Notes under the pieces: generated by a model | The model's input: only the letters and a program-made list of their open reading frames with translations | The model's database searches: none | Told to the model about the DNA's origin: nothing | Program-made: the position numbers and the translations under genes | Source: Zymomonas sp. | GTDB lineage: Bacteria; Pseudomonadota; Alphaproteobacteria; Sphingomonadales; Sphingomonadaceae | Direction of reading: 5' to 3' | DNA: 8,385 bases | Assembly: GCF_020216885.1 (NCBI RefSeq) | Contig: NZ_JAIWON010000141.1 | Span: 1 to 8,385 of the forward strand | Shown here: piece by piece, positions 1 to 5,907 of the stretch | Numbering within the stretch: position 1 is the first letter of the stretch | Layout: the number at the start of each line of letters is the position of its first letter

Positions 1-61
1 TGAAAAATCTGTGTTTCCTTGGGCTTTAAAGTCATCCTATAAAATGTATTAAATAACATTG

Positions 62-90
62 TTTCTCATCTTGCGACCTCCGGCTATACT
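62..90 (+). promoter_or_regulatory. Possible promoter of the PhzF-family gene
   Basis: A -10-like TATACT lies at 85-90, and a poor -35-like TTTCTC lies 17 bp upstream at 62-67. The start site would fall near 97, giving a leader of about 40 bases. A Shine-Dalgarno AGGA (123-126) sits 9 bases before the ATG at 136. A second AT-rich -10-like TATAAA occurs at 38-43, so more than one start is possible. The -35 match is weak and the call rests mainly on position. I see no gene in 1-135. Confidence 0.25.
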
Positions 91-135
91 CTGGCAAATA
101 TCACTATAAAAATAGGGTTATTAGGATGGCTCACT

Positions 136-975
136 ATGGAATATGATTTCCAGCAAGTTGATGTTTTTACCTCTGGTAAATTTAAAGGAAATCCGGTTGC
201 GGTTGTGGCTTCTGCGGATGATTTATCCACTGAAGAGATGCAGAGCTTTGCCAGATGGATGAATTTAAGCGAGACGACTTTTTTATTAAAGCCAATTTCT
301 CCTGATGCTGATTACCGATTACGGATTTTTACCCCGTGCGCCGAATTGCCTTTTGCTGGACATCCTACTTTAGGGAGCTGTCATGCTTGGCTGCAGGCTG
401 GAGGTCGTCCAAAAGAGACTATTATTATTCAGGAATGTCAGGCTGGATTGGTGCCTATTCGTCACGAAAATGACCGTTTAGCTTTTGCTGCACCCCCTTT
501 GATCCGTTCTGGTGATTTGGATGAAAATCTATTGGAAAGAATAGCGGCAGGGTTGCGGATTCCGCTTTCCGATATTCAAGCATCGGCTTGGGTCGATAAT
601 GGCCCCGGATGGGCAGGAATTATGCTAAAATCCCGTGAAGAAGTTCTCGCTTTGAAGCCGGATTATGCCTCTATGCCTGATCTTGCTTTTGGAGTGATCG
701 GGGCATGGGATAGTCACAAAGACGGCCACGATGCCCAATTTGAAGTGCGGGCTTTTGCAATGAAACATGGTGTTAACGAAGACCCTGTCTGCGGCAGCCT
801 TAACGCCAGTATGGCGCAATGGATGATCGGAAGCGGTTTAGCGCCCAAAAGCTATATTGTGAGCCAAGGTAGCCTTTTGGGACGGGATGGCCGGATTTAT
901 GTCGATCAGATTGAAGATACTATTTGGATTGGGGGTGCTACGACATCCAATATAGTCGGCCAACTTAGGTTTTAA
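136..975 (+). CDS. PhzF-family phenazine biosynthesis-like epimerase/isomerase
   Basis: A 279-residue cytosolic protein of the PhzF/YddE family (diaminopimelate epimerase-like fold), of usual family length (about 260-300). The N-terminal motif FKGNPVAVV (residues 16-24) is typical. SETTF at 45-49 carries the family's catalytic glutamate (E46), ELPFAGHPTLGS at 70-81 carries the conserved histidine (H76), and EDPVCGS at 215-221 carries the conserved aspartate (D216). These match the Glu/His/Asp set known from PhzF. The family rule has a small residue (often Ala-Thr) after EDP, and here it is Val-Cys. Most chromosomal PhzF relatives act on unknown substrates, and no phenazine genes are nearby, so a role in phenazine synthesis is not supported. 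The start at 136 is preceded by AGGA at 9 bases. An ATG at 126 opens only a six-codon frame that ends inside this gene. The gene stands alone and is convergent with rpsA, with which it shares a terminator. Confidence 0.88.
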   Translation: MEYDFQQVDVFTSGKFKGNPVAVVASADDLSTEEMQSFARWMNLSETTFLLKPISPDADYRLRIFTPCAELPFAGHPTLGSCHAWLQAGGRPKETIIIQECQAGLVPIRHENDRLAFAAPPLIRSGDLDENLLERIAAGLRIPLSDIQASAWVDNGPGWAGIMLKSREEVLALKPDYASMPDLAFGVIGAWDSHKDGHDAQFEVRAFAMKHGVNEDPVCGSLNASMAQWMIGSGLAPKSYIVSQGSLLGRDGRIYVDQIEDTIWIGGATTSNIVGQLRF

Positions 976-1042
976 TCCCGTGGGATAAAAGACAATTTTT
1001 GAAGATGAAATGCGTTTTTCTATCTCCCTTCTTATGACTACA

Positions 1043-1078
1043 AAAAAGGCATGGGCTGTTTCCAACCCATGCCTTTTT
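1043..1078. terminator. Bidirectional intrinsic terminator between phzF-like gene and rpsA
   Basis: A perfect 13-bp inverted repeat (1043-1055 with 1066-1078) has a GGCATGGG/CCCATGCC core and a 10-base loop. The outer part is A-tract on the left and T-tract on the right, so transcripts from either strand end in a GC-rich hairpin plus a U-run. It lies 68 bp past the PhzF-family stop and 35 bp past the rpsA stop, serving both convergent genes. Confidence 0.85.
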
Positions 1079-1091
1079 GTTATTCGTTTCA

Positions 1092-1117
1092 GTAGAAACT
1101 AGTTCGTAGAAACTAGT
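1092..1117. repeat. 12-bp tandem direct repeat at the rpsA stop codon
   Basis: GTAGAAACTAGT occurs at 1092-1103 and again at 1106-1117, with a 14-bp period. The second copy contains the rpsA stop codon (TAG on the minus strand, 1113-1115), so the first copy is a duplicate of the gene's last bases placed just downstream. It has no obvious role and looks like a small slippage duplication. Confidence 0.7.
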
Positions 1118-2819
1118 CCTGCTGATCGCGCGCCTTGTTGAGGGCTGCACCAAGAATGTCACCCAAGGATGCGCCAGAATCTGACGAACCATACTGAGCA
1201 ACGGCTTCTTTTTCTTCTGCAACCTGCATGGCTTTAATGGAGAAGTTCGGCTTCTTCTGACGATCGAAACCGACCACCATAGCATCGAGCTTCTGACCAG
1301 CCTGGAAGCGATCCGGACGCTGTTCGTCACGATCACGACCCAAGTCGCTGCGACGGATGAAGCCGATGGCACCATCATCACCAGCCTGAACTTCCAGACC
1401 ACCATCGGTGACAGCAAGAACGGTAACGGTGACAACCTGATTGCGCTGTAAAGAGCTACCGGCGTTGGCGGCAGGGACGTTACCACGTTCCAGCTGCTTC
1501 ATACCAAGCGAGATGCGTTCTTTTTCAGGATCAACATCGAGAACGACGGCTTTAACAACTTCACCTTTGTGGTGGAGGCTTAAAGCTTCTTCACCGGACA
1601 TACCCCAAGCGATGTCGGACATGTGAACCATACCATCAACATCATTGTCGAGACCGATGAACAGACCGAATTCGGTGGAGTTCTTGACTTCGCCTTCAAC
1701 GGTGGAGCCAACCGGATGAGCTTCGGCGAAGCTTTCCCACGGATTCGGCTGAGCCTGTTTCAGACCAAGGGAGATACGACGTTTTTCAGCATCGACTTCC
1801 AAAATGACAACTTCGACTTCCTGACTGGTGGAAACGATTTTGCCCGGATGAACGTTTTTCTTCGTCCATGACATTTCGGAAACGTGAACCAGACCTTCAA
1901 TGCCGGGTTCGAGTTCAACGAAGGCACCATATTCGGTGATATTCGTGACACGACCCATGAATTTGGCACCGACCGGATATTTGGCGCCTACGCCTTCCCA
2001 AGGATCGGTTTCAAGCTGCTTCATGCCCAGCGAAATACGCTGTGTATCGCGGTTGATGCGGATGATCTGAACCGTAACGCTGTCACCAATAGCGATCATT
2101 TCGCTCGGATGACCAACGCGACGATAGCTAAGATCGGTTACATGCAACAGACCATCAATGCCGCCGAGATCAACAAAGGCACCGTAGTCGGTGATGTTTT
2201 TGACAACACCGGTGATAACCTGACCTTCAGCCAAAGACTGGATCAGACCGGAACGCTGTTCTGCGCGGGTTTCTTCCAGAACGGCACGGCGGGATACCAC
2301 GATATTCCCACGACGACGATCCATCTTCAAAATCTGGAAAGGCTGCGGAATGTCCATCAGAGGAGCAACATCGCGTACCGGACGGATGTCAACCTGGCTG
2401 CCGGGCAAGAAGGCAACTGCGCCGGAAAGGTCAACGGTAAATCCGCCTTTAACCCGTCCGAAGATAACGCCTTCAACGCGGCTGGAGTTAGCAAATTCAG
2501 CTTCCAGTTTATCCCATGCCGCTTCACGACGAGCGCGGTCACGGGAAAGCATTGCTTCACCCTGACTGTTTTCAACGCGGTCAACGAAAACTTCGACTTC
2601 GTCGCCGGCTTTCAATTCGGCTTTCTGACCGGGGGCTGCGAATTCGCGCAGCGGCACGCGGCCTTCAGATTTCAGACCAACATCAATAACAGCCATGTCG
2701 TTTTCAATAGCTGTGATGGTGCCTTTTACAACGCGTCCTTCAAAGCCTTCTTCTTCACCAAGCGTCTGGTTAAGCAATGCTGCAAAATCATCGCGAGTAG
2801 GATTTGCCATAGTGGCCAT
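1113..2819 (-). CDS. rpsA: 30S ribosomal protein S1
   Basis: A 568-residue protein built of six S1 (OB-fold RNA-binding) domains, at roughly residues 29-94, 112-177, 198-266, 283-353, 370-440 and 457-525. S1 binds mRNA on the 30S subunit and helps start translation on structured or weakly matched leaders. Domains 3-5 are the most regular: each has a G-x-V-x-N-x-T-(D/E)-(Y/F)-G-(A/L)-F strand pattern, then a (L/M)VHxS(D/E) or LHVTD motif, and ends in RISLGMKQ or RISLGLKQ. The first two domains are more divergent, as is usual for the ribosome-binding part. The length is normal for alphaproteobacteria. The first ATG (2819) has AAGGAA 11 bases upstream (2831-2836). A second in-frame ATG at 2810 starts MANPTRDD and is a possible alternative start, but its spacing from AAGGAA is too long. 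The gene is third in the conserved order aroA-cmk-rpsA, but with a 264-bp gap that suggests its own control. Confidence 0.97.
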   Translation of the reverse strand: MATMANPTRDDFAALLNQTLGEEEGFEGRVVKGTITAIENDMAVIDVGLKSEGRVPLREFAAPGQKAELKAGDEVEVFVDRVENSQGEAMLSRDRARREAAWDKLEAEFANSSRVEGVIFGRVKGGFTVDLSGAVAFLPGSQVDIRPVRDVAPLMDIPQPFQILKMDRRRGNIVVSRRAVLEETRAEQRSGLIQSLAEGQVITGVVKNITDYGAFVDLGGIDGLLHVTDLSYRRVGHPSEMIAIGDSVTVQIIRINRDTQRISLGMKQLETDPWEGVGAKYPVGAKFMGRVTNITEYGAFVELEPGIEGLVHVSEMSWTKKNVHPGKIVSTSQEVEVVILEVDAEKRRISLGLKQAQPNPWESFAEAHPVGSTVEGEVKNSTEFGLFIGLDNDVDGMVHMSDIAWGMSGEEALSLHHKGEVVKAVVLDVDPEKERISLGMKQLERGNVPAANAGSSLQRNQVVTVTVLAVTDGGLEVQAGDDGAIGFIRRSDLGRDRDEQRPDRFQAGQKLDAMVVGFDRQKKPNFSIKAMQVAEEKEAVAQYGSSDSGASLGDILGAALNKARDQQD

Positions 2820-2830
2820 GCAGTTCTATA

Positions 2831-2940
2831 TTCCTTGAGAAATTTTTCCGGCCATCCGGTTGTATCCGGAGGTCTTTTGGCCGAACCGCTATACAGGCCT
2901 CATACCTTGTATAGCATCGTTCATACAGCTTGCCTTTAAA
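2831..2940 (-). promoter_or_regulatory. Structured 5' leader of rpsA (possible autogenous control)
   Basis: Upstream of rpsA the minus-strand leader can form two hairpins. The proximal one is nested: CGGCCA (2849-2854) pairs with TGGCCG (2878-2883), enclosing TCCGG (2855-2859) paired with CCGGA (2866-2870) and a 7-base asymmetric bulge. The distal one pairs GCTATACA (2888-2895) with TGTATAGC (2908-2915). The proximal stem ends 12 bases upstream of the AAGGAA ribosome site, and the space between holds an A/U-rich single-stranded stretch. There is no U-run right after the stem in the rpsA direction, so it is not a terminator. S1 represses its own mRNA in enterobacteria through leader structure. 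A similar role here is inference, and I do not recognise a named RNA family. Confidence 0.4.
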
Positions 2941-2948
2941 GGGCAACG

Positions 2949-2978
2949 ATTGCAGATTTCAGGGTTACTCTAGTTCAA
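2949..2978 (-). promoter_or_regulatory. Weak candidate promoter for rpsA
   Basis: On the minus strand TTGAAC (2978-2973) is followed after 18 bases by TGCAAT (2954-2949), four of six matching the -10 consensus. Transcription would start near 2942 and include both leader hairpins. The -10 is poor and alphaproteobacterial promoters vary, so this is only a positional candidate. Confidence 0.22.
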
Positions 2979-3001
2979 AAACTGACGGAAATAACGGTCA
3001 G
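2977..3001 (-). terminator. Possible weak terminator or attenuator after cmk
   Basis: On the minus strand CTGAC (3001-2997) pairs with GTCAG (2986-2982). One more G-C pair is possible beyond a C-C mismatch, the loop is short, and TTTTT (2981-2977) follows directly. It lies 83 bp past the cmk stop and before rpsA. The stem is short, so leaky termination and partial read-through from aroA-cmk into rpsA is the likeliest reading. Confidence 0.38.
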
Positions 3002-3083
3002 CCTTTGATGCTTTCCAATAACCGCAGCATAAAACACGGCCAGCCCCGATCATCATCGACAAAAAATGATTGCCGTTTTTCGA

Positions 3084-3716
3084 TCAGCTCTGCACCGTTT
3101 TTAGCTGTTTTTCTACAAGCGCCACTGCACGCTCGATGGCCATATCTATACCGAGTAAGCTTGAATCGAGCAAGTCCGCATCTTCAGCCTGTTTCAGCGG
3201 GGCTTCTTTTCGGTTACTATCCCGAAGATCGCGGCTTTTGATATCTTCCAGAATGATATCATAGGTTAAATCCGGATTATTTTTTACTAATTCATCATAG
3301 CGCCTTTTTGCCCTAATTTCGGGCGATGCTGTGATAAATAGTTTCACATCCGCATCAGGCACAATGACCGTTCCGATGTCCCGTCCATCAAGAACCGCAC
3401 CGCCTGTTTGAGCCGCAAAATCGCGCTGTCTTTTAATTAAAGCCTGTCTGACTTTTGGAAAGACAGAGATTTCTGAAGCCAATTTTCCAGTTTGTTCACT
3501 GCGGAGTCGGGAATCAGACAAGAGCGATTCCGCAAAATCACAGGCAGACAGAGCATCAGATTCACGGCTGGAATCGCCTTGGTTATCCGAAAGTGAGACG
3601 GCAACTGCGCGATAAAGCAAACCAGTATCGAGATAGGGAAGGGCATAATGCCGCGCCAAAGCGCGGGCAACGGTGCCTTTCCCAGAAGCGGCGGGTCCAT
3701 CTATCGCAATAATCAT
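3084..3716 (-). CDS. cmk: Cytidylate kinase (CMP/dCMP kinase)
   Basis: A 210-residue cytosolic nucleoside monophosphate kinase that phosphorylates CMP and dCMP with ATP, feeding CDP/dCDP for nucleic acid and lipid precursor synthesis. The P-loop GPAASGKGT is at residues 7-15. It is followed by the substrate-site motif DTGLLYRAVA (30-39), the family motif DGRDIGTVIVPDADVK (110-125) and RAKRRYDEL (135-143). The lid-region arginines lie in SRDLRDSNRKEAPLKQAEDA (161-180). The length is a little short of the E. coli enzyme (about 227) but typical of alphaproteobacteria. Its ATG overlaps the aroA stop as ATGA (3716-3713), so translation is probably coupled to aroA. The start puts the P-loop seven residues in, as expected for the family. 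Confidence 0.96.
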   Translation of the reverse strand: MIIAIDGPAASGKGTVARALARHYALPYLDTGLLYRAVAVSLSDNQGDSSRESDALSACDFAESLLSDSRLRSEQTGKLASEISVFPKVRQALIKRQRDFAAQTGGAVLDGRDIGTVIVPDADVKLFITASPEIRAKRRYDELVKNNPDLTYDIILEDIKSRDLRDSNRKEAPLKQAEDADLLDSSLLGIDMAIERAVALVEKQLKTVQS

Positions 3717-5074
3717 TTTACAAGCCCCATTTCAAATTCAGCGCCCAATTCTTTGAATAGCTGACCAAAGACCGGAAAACTGGTCATAATCGGACGGCGG
3801 TCGTCAATCGTTACACCCCCTTCGGAAACGAGACCGGCTACCGCAAAGCTCATGGCAATCCGATGGTCTAGATGGGCAGCGATAGATACCATTTTGCCTT
3901 TTTTCCCAAGGCCTTCACCCGCCCTGCCTTCGATAATCAGGCCGTCTTCTTTTTCTTCTAAAGAAACGCCCAAGGCTTTTAGACCTTCTGCCATGACGGC
4001 AATACGATCAGATTCTTTGACCCGTAATTCAGCCAGACCTTGCAGCGTGCTTTTGCCTTCTGCCATCGCTGCAGCAATAAACAGAATAGGGAATTCATCA
4101 ATCATCGACGGCACAATCGAAGGCGGCACGTCGATAGCCTTTAAATGAGAATATTTAACAGAAAGATCGGCAACAGGCTCGCCACCGACTTCGCGAGGAT
4201 TGAGATATTCGATTTTCCCGCCCATCGCCTTTAACATGCTATAGAGGCCGGAACGGGTCGGGTTAAGGCCAACATTTTCAACAATCAGATCCGATCCCGG
4301 AACAATAAGTCCTGCTACGATCAGAAAGGCCGCCGAGGAAGGGTCACCCGGCACTATAATATGCTGTGGCTTTAATTCGGCTTCGCCATGGATAGAAATG
4401 ATTCTGACACCGTCATTTTCTTCGACCGAAAGATTGGCGCCATAGCCCTTTAACATCCGTTCGCTATGATCACGCGTTGGTACTGGTTCGATAACGCGGG
4501 TAATGCCCGGTGTATTCAAACCCGCCAGTAAGATCGCCGATTTTACCTGCGCAGAAGCAACCGGCAGGCGATATTCAATTGGAATCGCCGGATAAAGACC
4601 GGTCACAGTCATCGGCAAGCGATTGCCTTCTGCACCTGAAAAGTGTGCGCCCATCAGAGAAAGCGGGGTTGAAATACGTCCCATTGGTCTTTTGGATAAA
4701 GAAGCATCCCCGATAAAGGTCGCCGTAATGGGATGGGAAGCCACAACCCCCATCAATAAACGGGTAGATGTGCCTGAATTACCCATATCCAAAGCATTTT
4801 GCGGCTGCAAAAGACTTCCGACACCGACACCATGGATATGCCAGCATCCTTTTTCATCTTTTCGGATATCTGCGCCCATAGAGCGCATCGCTTCGGCTGT
4901 TGCCAGAACGTCTTCGCCTTCCAAAAGGCCTTCTACAAAACTTTCACCAACCGCCAAGGCAGACAGCATCAACGACCGATGGGAAATTGATTTATCACCG
5001 GGGACATGCACCTTGCCGGAAAGCGGCGGAGCCTTGCGACTAACAAGCGGGCAAGCGTGAACAGGACGGGTCAT
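3713..5074 (-). CDS. aroA: 3-phosphoshikimate 1-carboxyvinyltransferase (EPSP synthase), class II type
   Basis: A 453-residue enzyme that joins phosphoenolpyruvate to shikimate-3-phosphate in the sixth step of the shikimate pathway. It shows GDKSISHR (26-33), GNSGTSTR (98-105), GDASLSKRPMGR (122-133), SAQVK (174-178), RDHSE (201-205), NPTR (271-274), DEFPIL (326-331, catalytic D326), LRVKESDR (350-357, catalytic E354) and HLDHRIAMSF (401-410). RDHSE, SAQVK and NPTR fit the patterns described for class II enzymes such as the Agrobacterium CP4 protein. However, the PEP-loop residue that is Ala in CP4 is Gly here (G101), as in class I enzymes. The ATG at 5074 gives the expected short N-terminal extension before the first conserved block, and only a weak GAGA-like ribosome site precedes it. 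It is first gene of aroA-cmk(-rpsA). Confidence 0.96.
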   Translation of the reverse strand: MTRPVHACPLVSRKAPPLSGKVHVPGDKSISHRSLMLSALAVGESFVEGLLEGEDVLATAEAMRSMGADIRKDEKGCWHIHGVGVGSLLQPQNALDMGNSGTSTRLLMGVVASHPITATFIGDASLSKRPMGRISTPLSLMGAHFSGAEGNRLPMTVTGLYPAIPIEYRLPVASAQVKSAILLAGLNTPGITRVIEPVPTRDHSERMLKGYGANLSVEENDGVRIISIHGEAELKPQHIIVPGDPSSAAFLIVAGLIVPGSDLIVENVGLNPTRSGLYSMLKAMGGKIEYLNPREVGGEPVADLSVKYSHLKAIDVPPSIVPSMIDEFPILFIAAAMAEGKSTLQGLAELRVKESDRIAVMAEGLKALGVSLEEKEDGLIIEGRAGEGLGKKGKMVSIAAHLDHRIAMSFAVAGLVSEGGVTIDDRRPIMTSFPVFGQLFKELGAEFEMGLVK

Positions 5075-5354
5075 CAGCTAATCTCATCTCTATTTTAACA
5101 GCCGAATATAGAAAAAAATGACAAAACGGCTTAGAAAACCGGCGTTGGCTTTTGACATGAGGCCTAGGCTATGGCAAGGCGCGCGATATTCATCTGTCCG
5201 AATTATTGTCAAAGACCTTGTTTTAAGGGCTGATACGGCTTTAATCCGGTAGGATAAATCCTCATACTCTATTTTGCTTTGGCATTTCAGTTTATTTTTT
5301 ACGTAAATTTTGTGAAAAACTTTCAATCATCGGAAAACTCTGGAAGGACGGTTC
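5075..5354. other. Divergent intergenic region, aroA / FYDLN_acid gene
   Basis: This 280-bp gap must hold promoters for aroA (leftward) and the FYDLN_acid gene (rightward). A consensus-like TTGACA occurs at 5153-5158 on the plus strand but no acceptable -10 lies 16-18 bp on. On the minus strand TAAAAT (5098-5093) is a fair -10 but sits very near the aroA start. I see no convincing promoter pair. A 78-codon minus-strand frame (5326-5090) has no recognisable protein features and fills the aroA leader, so I do not call it. The near-palindromic sequence at 5240-5259 resembles one at 971-990. Confidence 0.5.
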
Positions 5355-5678
5355 ATGATCAAGCCTGAATGGGGCACTAAGCGGACTTGCCCGAAATGCG
5401 GAACCCGTTTCTATGATCTCGGCAAGGAAGATCCTGTGACCTGCATCGAATGCGGGACTGAATGGACTCCCGAACCGATTCTCAAATCAAAACAACCTTT
5501 GCCTTTTGACGATCAGAAAAAGGGCGACGAAGCTGGTAAATCGGATGATGCAGATCTGGAAGCAGATCTCGATCTTGACGATACCGATGACGTTTCTCCC
5601 GACGATGATGTCGATGATTTGGGCGGTAATGAAGATATCGGCGTCAATACCTCTGATGACGAAGATGAAAATAACTAA
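5355..5678 (+). CDS. TIGR02300/FYDLN_acid family zinc-ribbon protein with acidic tail
   Basis: A 107-residue protein of a conserved alphaproteobacterial family of unknown function. The N-terminal half has a zinc-ribbon pattern, CPKC at 12-15 and CIEC at 30-33, with the family signature TRFYDL at 17-22 (FYDLG here where FYDLN is usual). Residues 52-107 form a low-complexity acidic tail in which 26 of 56 residues are Asp or Glu, likely disordered. There is no signal peptide or membrane segment, so it is probably cytosolic. The start has a strong ribosome site, GGAAGGA (5342-5348), six bases upstream. It is divergent from aroA and ends 82 bp before the tRNA gene with no terminator hairpin between, so read-through into the tRNA is possible. 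The family's role is not established. Nucleic-acid or protein binding through the zinc ribbon is a guess. Confidence 0.88.
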   Translation: MIKPEWGTKRTCPKCGTRFYDLGKEDPVTCIECGTEWTPEPILKSKQPLPFDDQKKGDEAGKSDDADLEADLDLDDTDDVSPDDDVDDLGGNEDIGVNTSDDEDENN

Positions 5679-5697
5679 AAAAAATTGAAATTAACAC

Positions 5698-5725
5698 TTG
5701 CAGGGGCGCGCAAATTGTTTATAGA
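5698..5725 (+). promoter_or_regulatory. Promoter of tRNA-Ala
   Basis: TTGCAG (5698-5703) and TATAGA (5720-5725) are separated by 16 bp, with a GC-rich discriminator GGGCGCGC directly after the -10. GC-rich discriminators are typical of stable-RNA promoters under stringent control. The start would be near 5732, about 29 bases before the mature tRNA. A 9-bp direct repeat GGGCGCGCA (5704-5712 and 5726-5734) brackets the -10. Confidence 0.55.
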
Positions 5726-5760
5726 GGGCGCGCACCTGTTAGAAAACAGATGTAAAAATT

Positions 5761-5836
5761 GGGGCCGTAGCTCAGCTGGGAGAGCGTCGCAATGGCATTG
5801 CGAAGGTCAGGGGTTCGATCCCCCTCGGCTCCACCA
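5761..5836 (+). tRNA. tRNA-Ala (anticodon GGC)
   Basis: The 76-base cloverleaf is complete. The acceptor stem GGGGCCG/CGGCTCC (5761-5767, 5826-5832) has one G-U pair. The D-stem is GCTC/GAGC (5770-5773, 5782-5785). The anticodon stem is TCGCA/TGCGA (5787-5791, 5799-5803) with loop ATGGCAT and anticodon GGC at 5794-5796. The T-stem is AGGGG/CCCCT (5809-5813, 5821-5825) with loop TTCGATC. CCA is encoded at 5834-5836. The anticodon GGC reads GCC and GCU alanine codons. It has its own promoter and terminator, so it is likely a single-gene unit. Confidence 0.97.
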
Positions 5837-5847
5837 ATTTTTTAGAG

Positions 5848-5872
5848 ACCGCATTTTTAATGCGGTTTTTTT
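5848..5872 (+). terminator. Intrinsic terminator of tRNA-Ala
   Basis: ACCGCATT (5848-5855) pairs perfectly with AATGCGGT (5859-5866) around a TTT loop, and a run of seven T (5866-5872) follows. It starts 11 bases past the tRNA's CCA end. Confidence 0.85.
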
Positions 5873-5907
5873 ATGCCTTTTTGATTCTATTATTGTACAG
5901 TAAACAA

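Noticed and set aside
126..146. Six-codon frame (ATG at 126) overlapping the PhzF-family start
   Set aside because: It could be a tiny upstream frame, but its ATG overlaps the AGGA ribosome site of the real gene and nothing supports its translation.
965..1486. 173-codon minus-strand frame over the rpsA 3' end
   Set aside because: It overlaps rpsA in another frame and runs through the shared terminator hairpin.
1884..2939. 351-codon open frame on the plus strand, antisense to rpsA
   Set aside because: It mirrors the rpsA coding strand. The product is rich in Asn, Thr and Phe with no domain I recognise, there is no ribosome site, and long antisense frames are common opposite codon-biased ribosomal genes.
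5090..5326. 78-codon minus-strand frame upstream of aroA
   Set aside because: It has no recognisable features, fills the divergent promoter region and lacks a clear ribosome site.
5685..5903. 72-codon plus-strand frame covering the tRNA-Ala gene
   Set aside because: It is translated through a complete tRNA cloverleaf and its terminator. It is a shadow of non-coding RNA.
5860..5907. Upstream start of the repeat protein giving a hydrophobic, signal-like N-terminus
   Set aside because: The extension MRFFYAFLILLLYSK looks like a membrane anchor, but its ATG and next codons are the right arm and T-run of the tRNA terminator, so transcripts ending there would not encode it. A promoter inside the hairpin would be needed.
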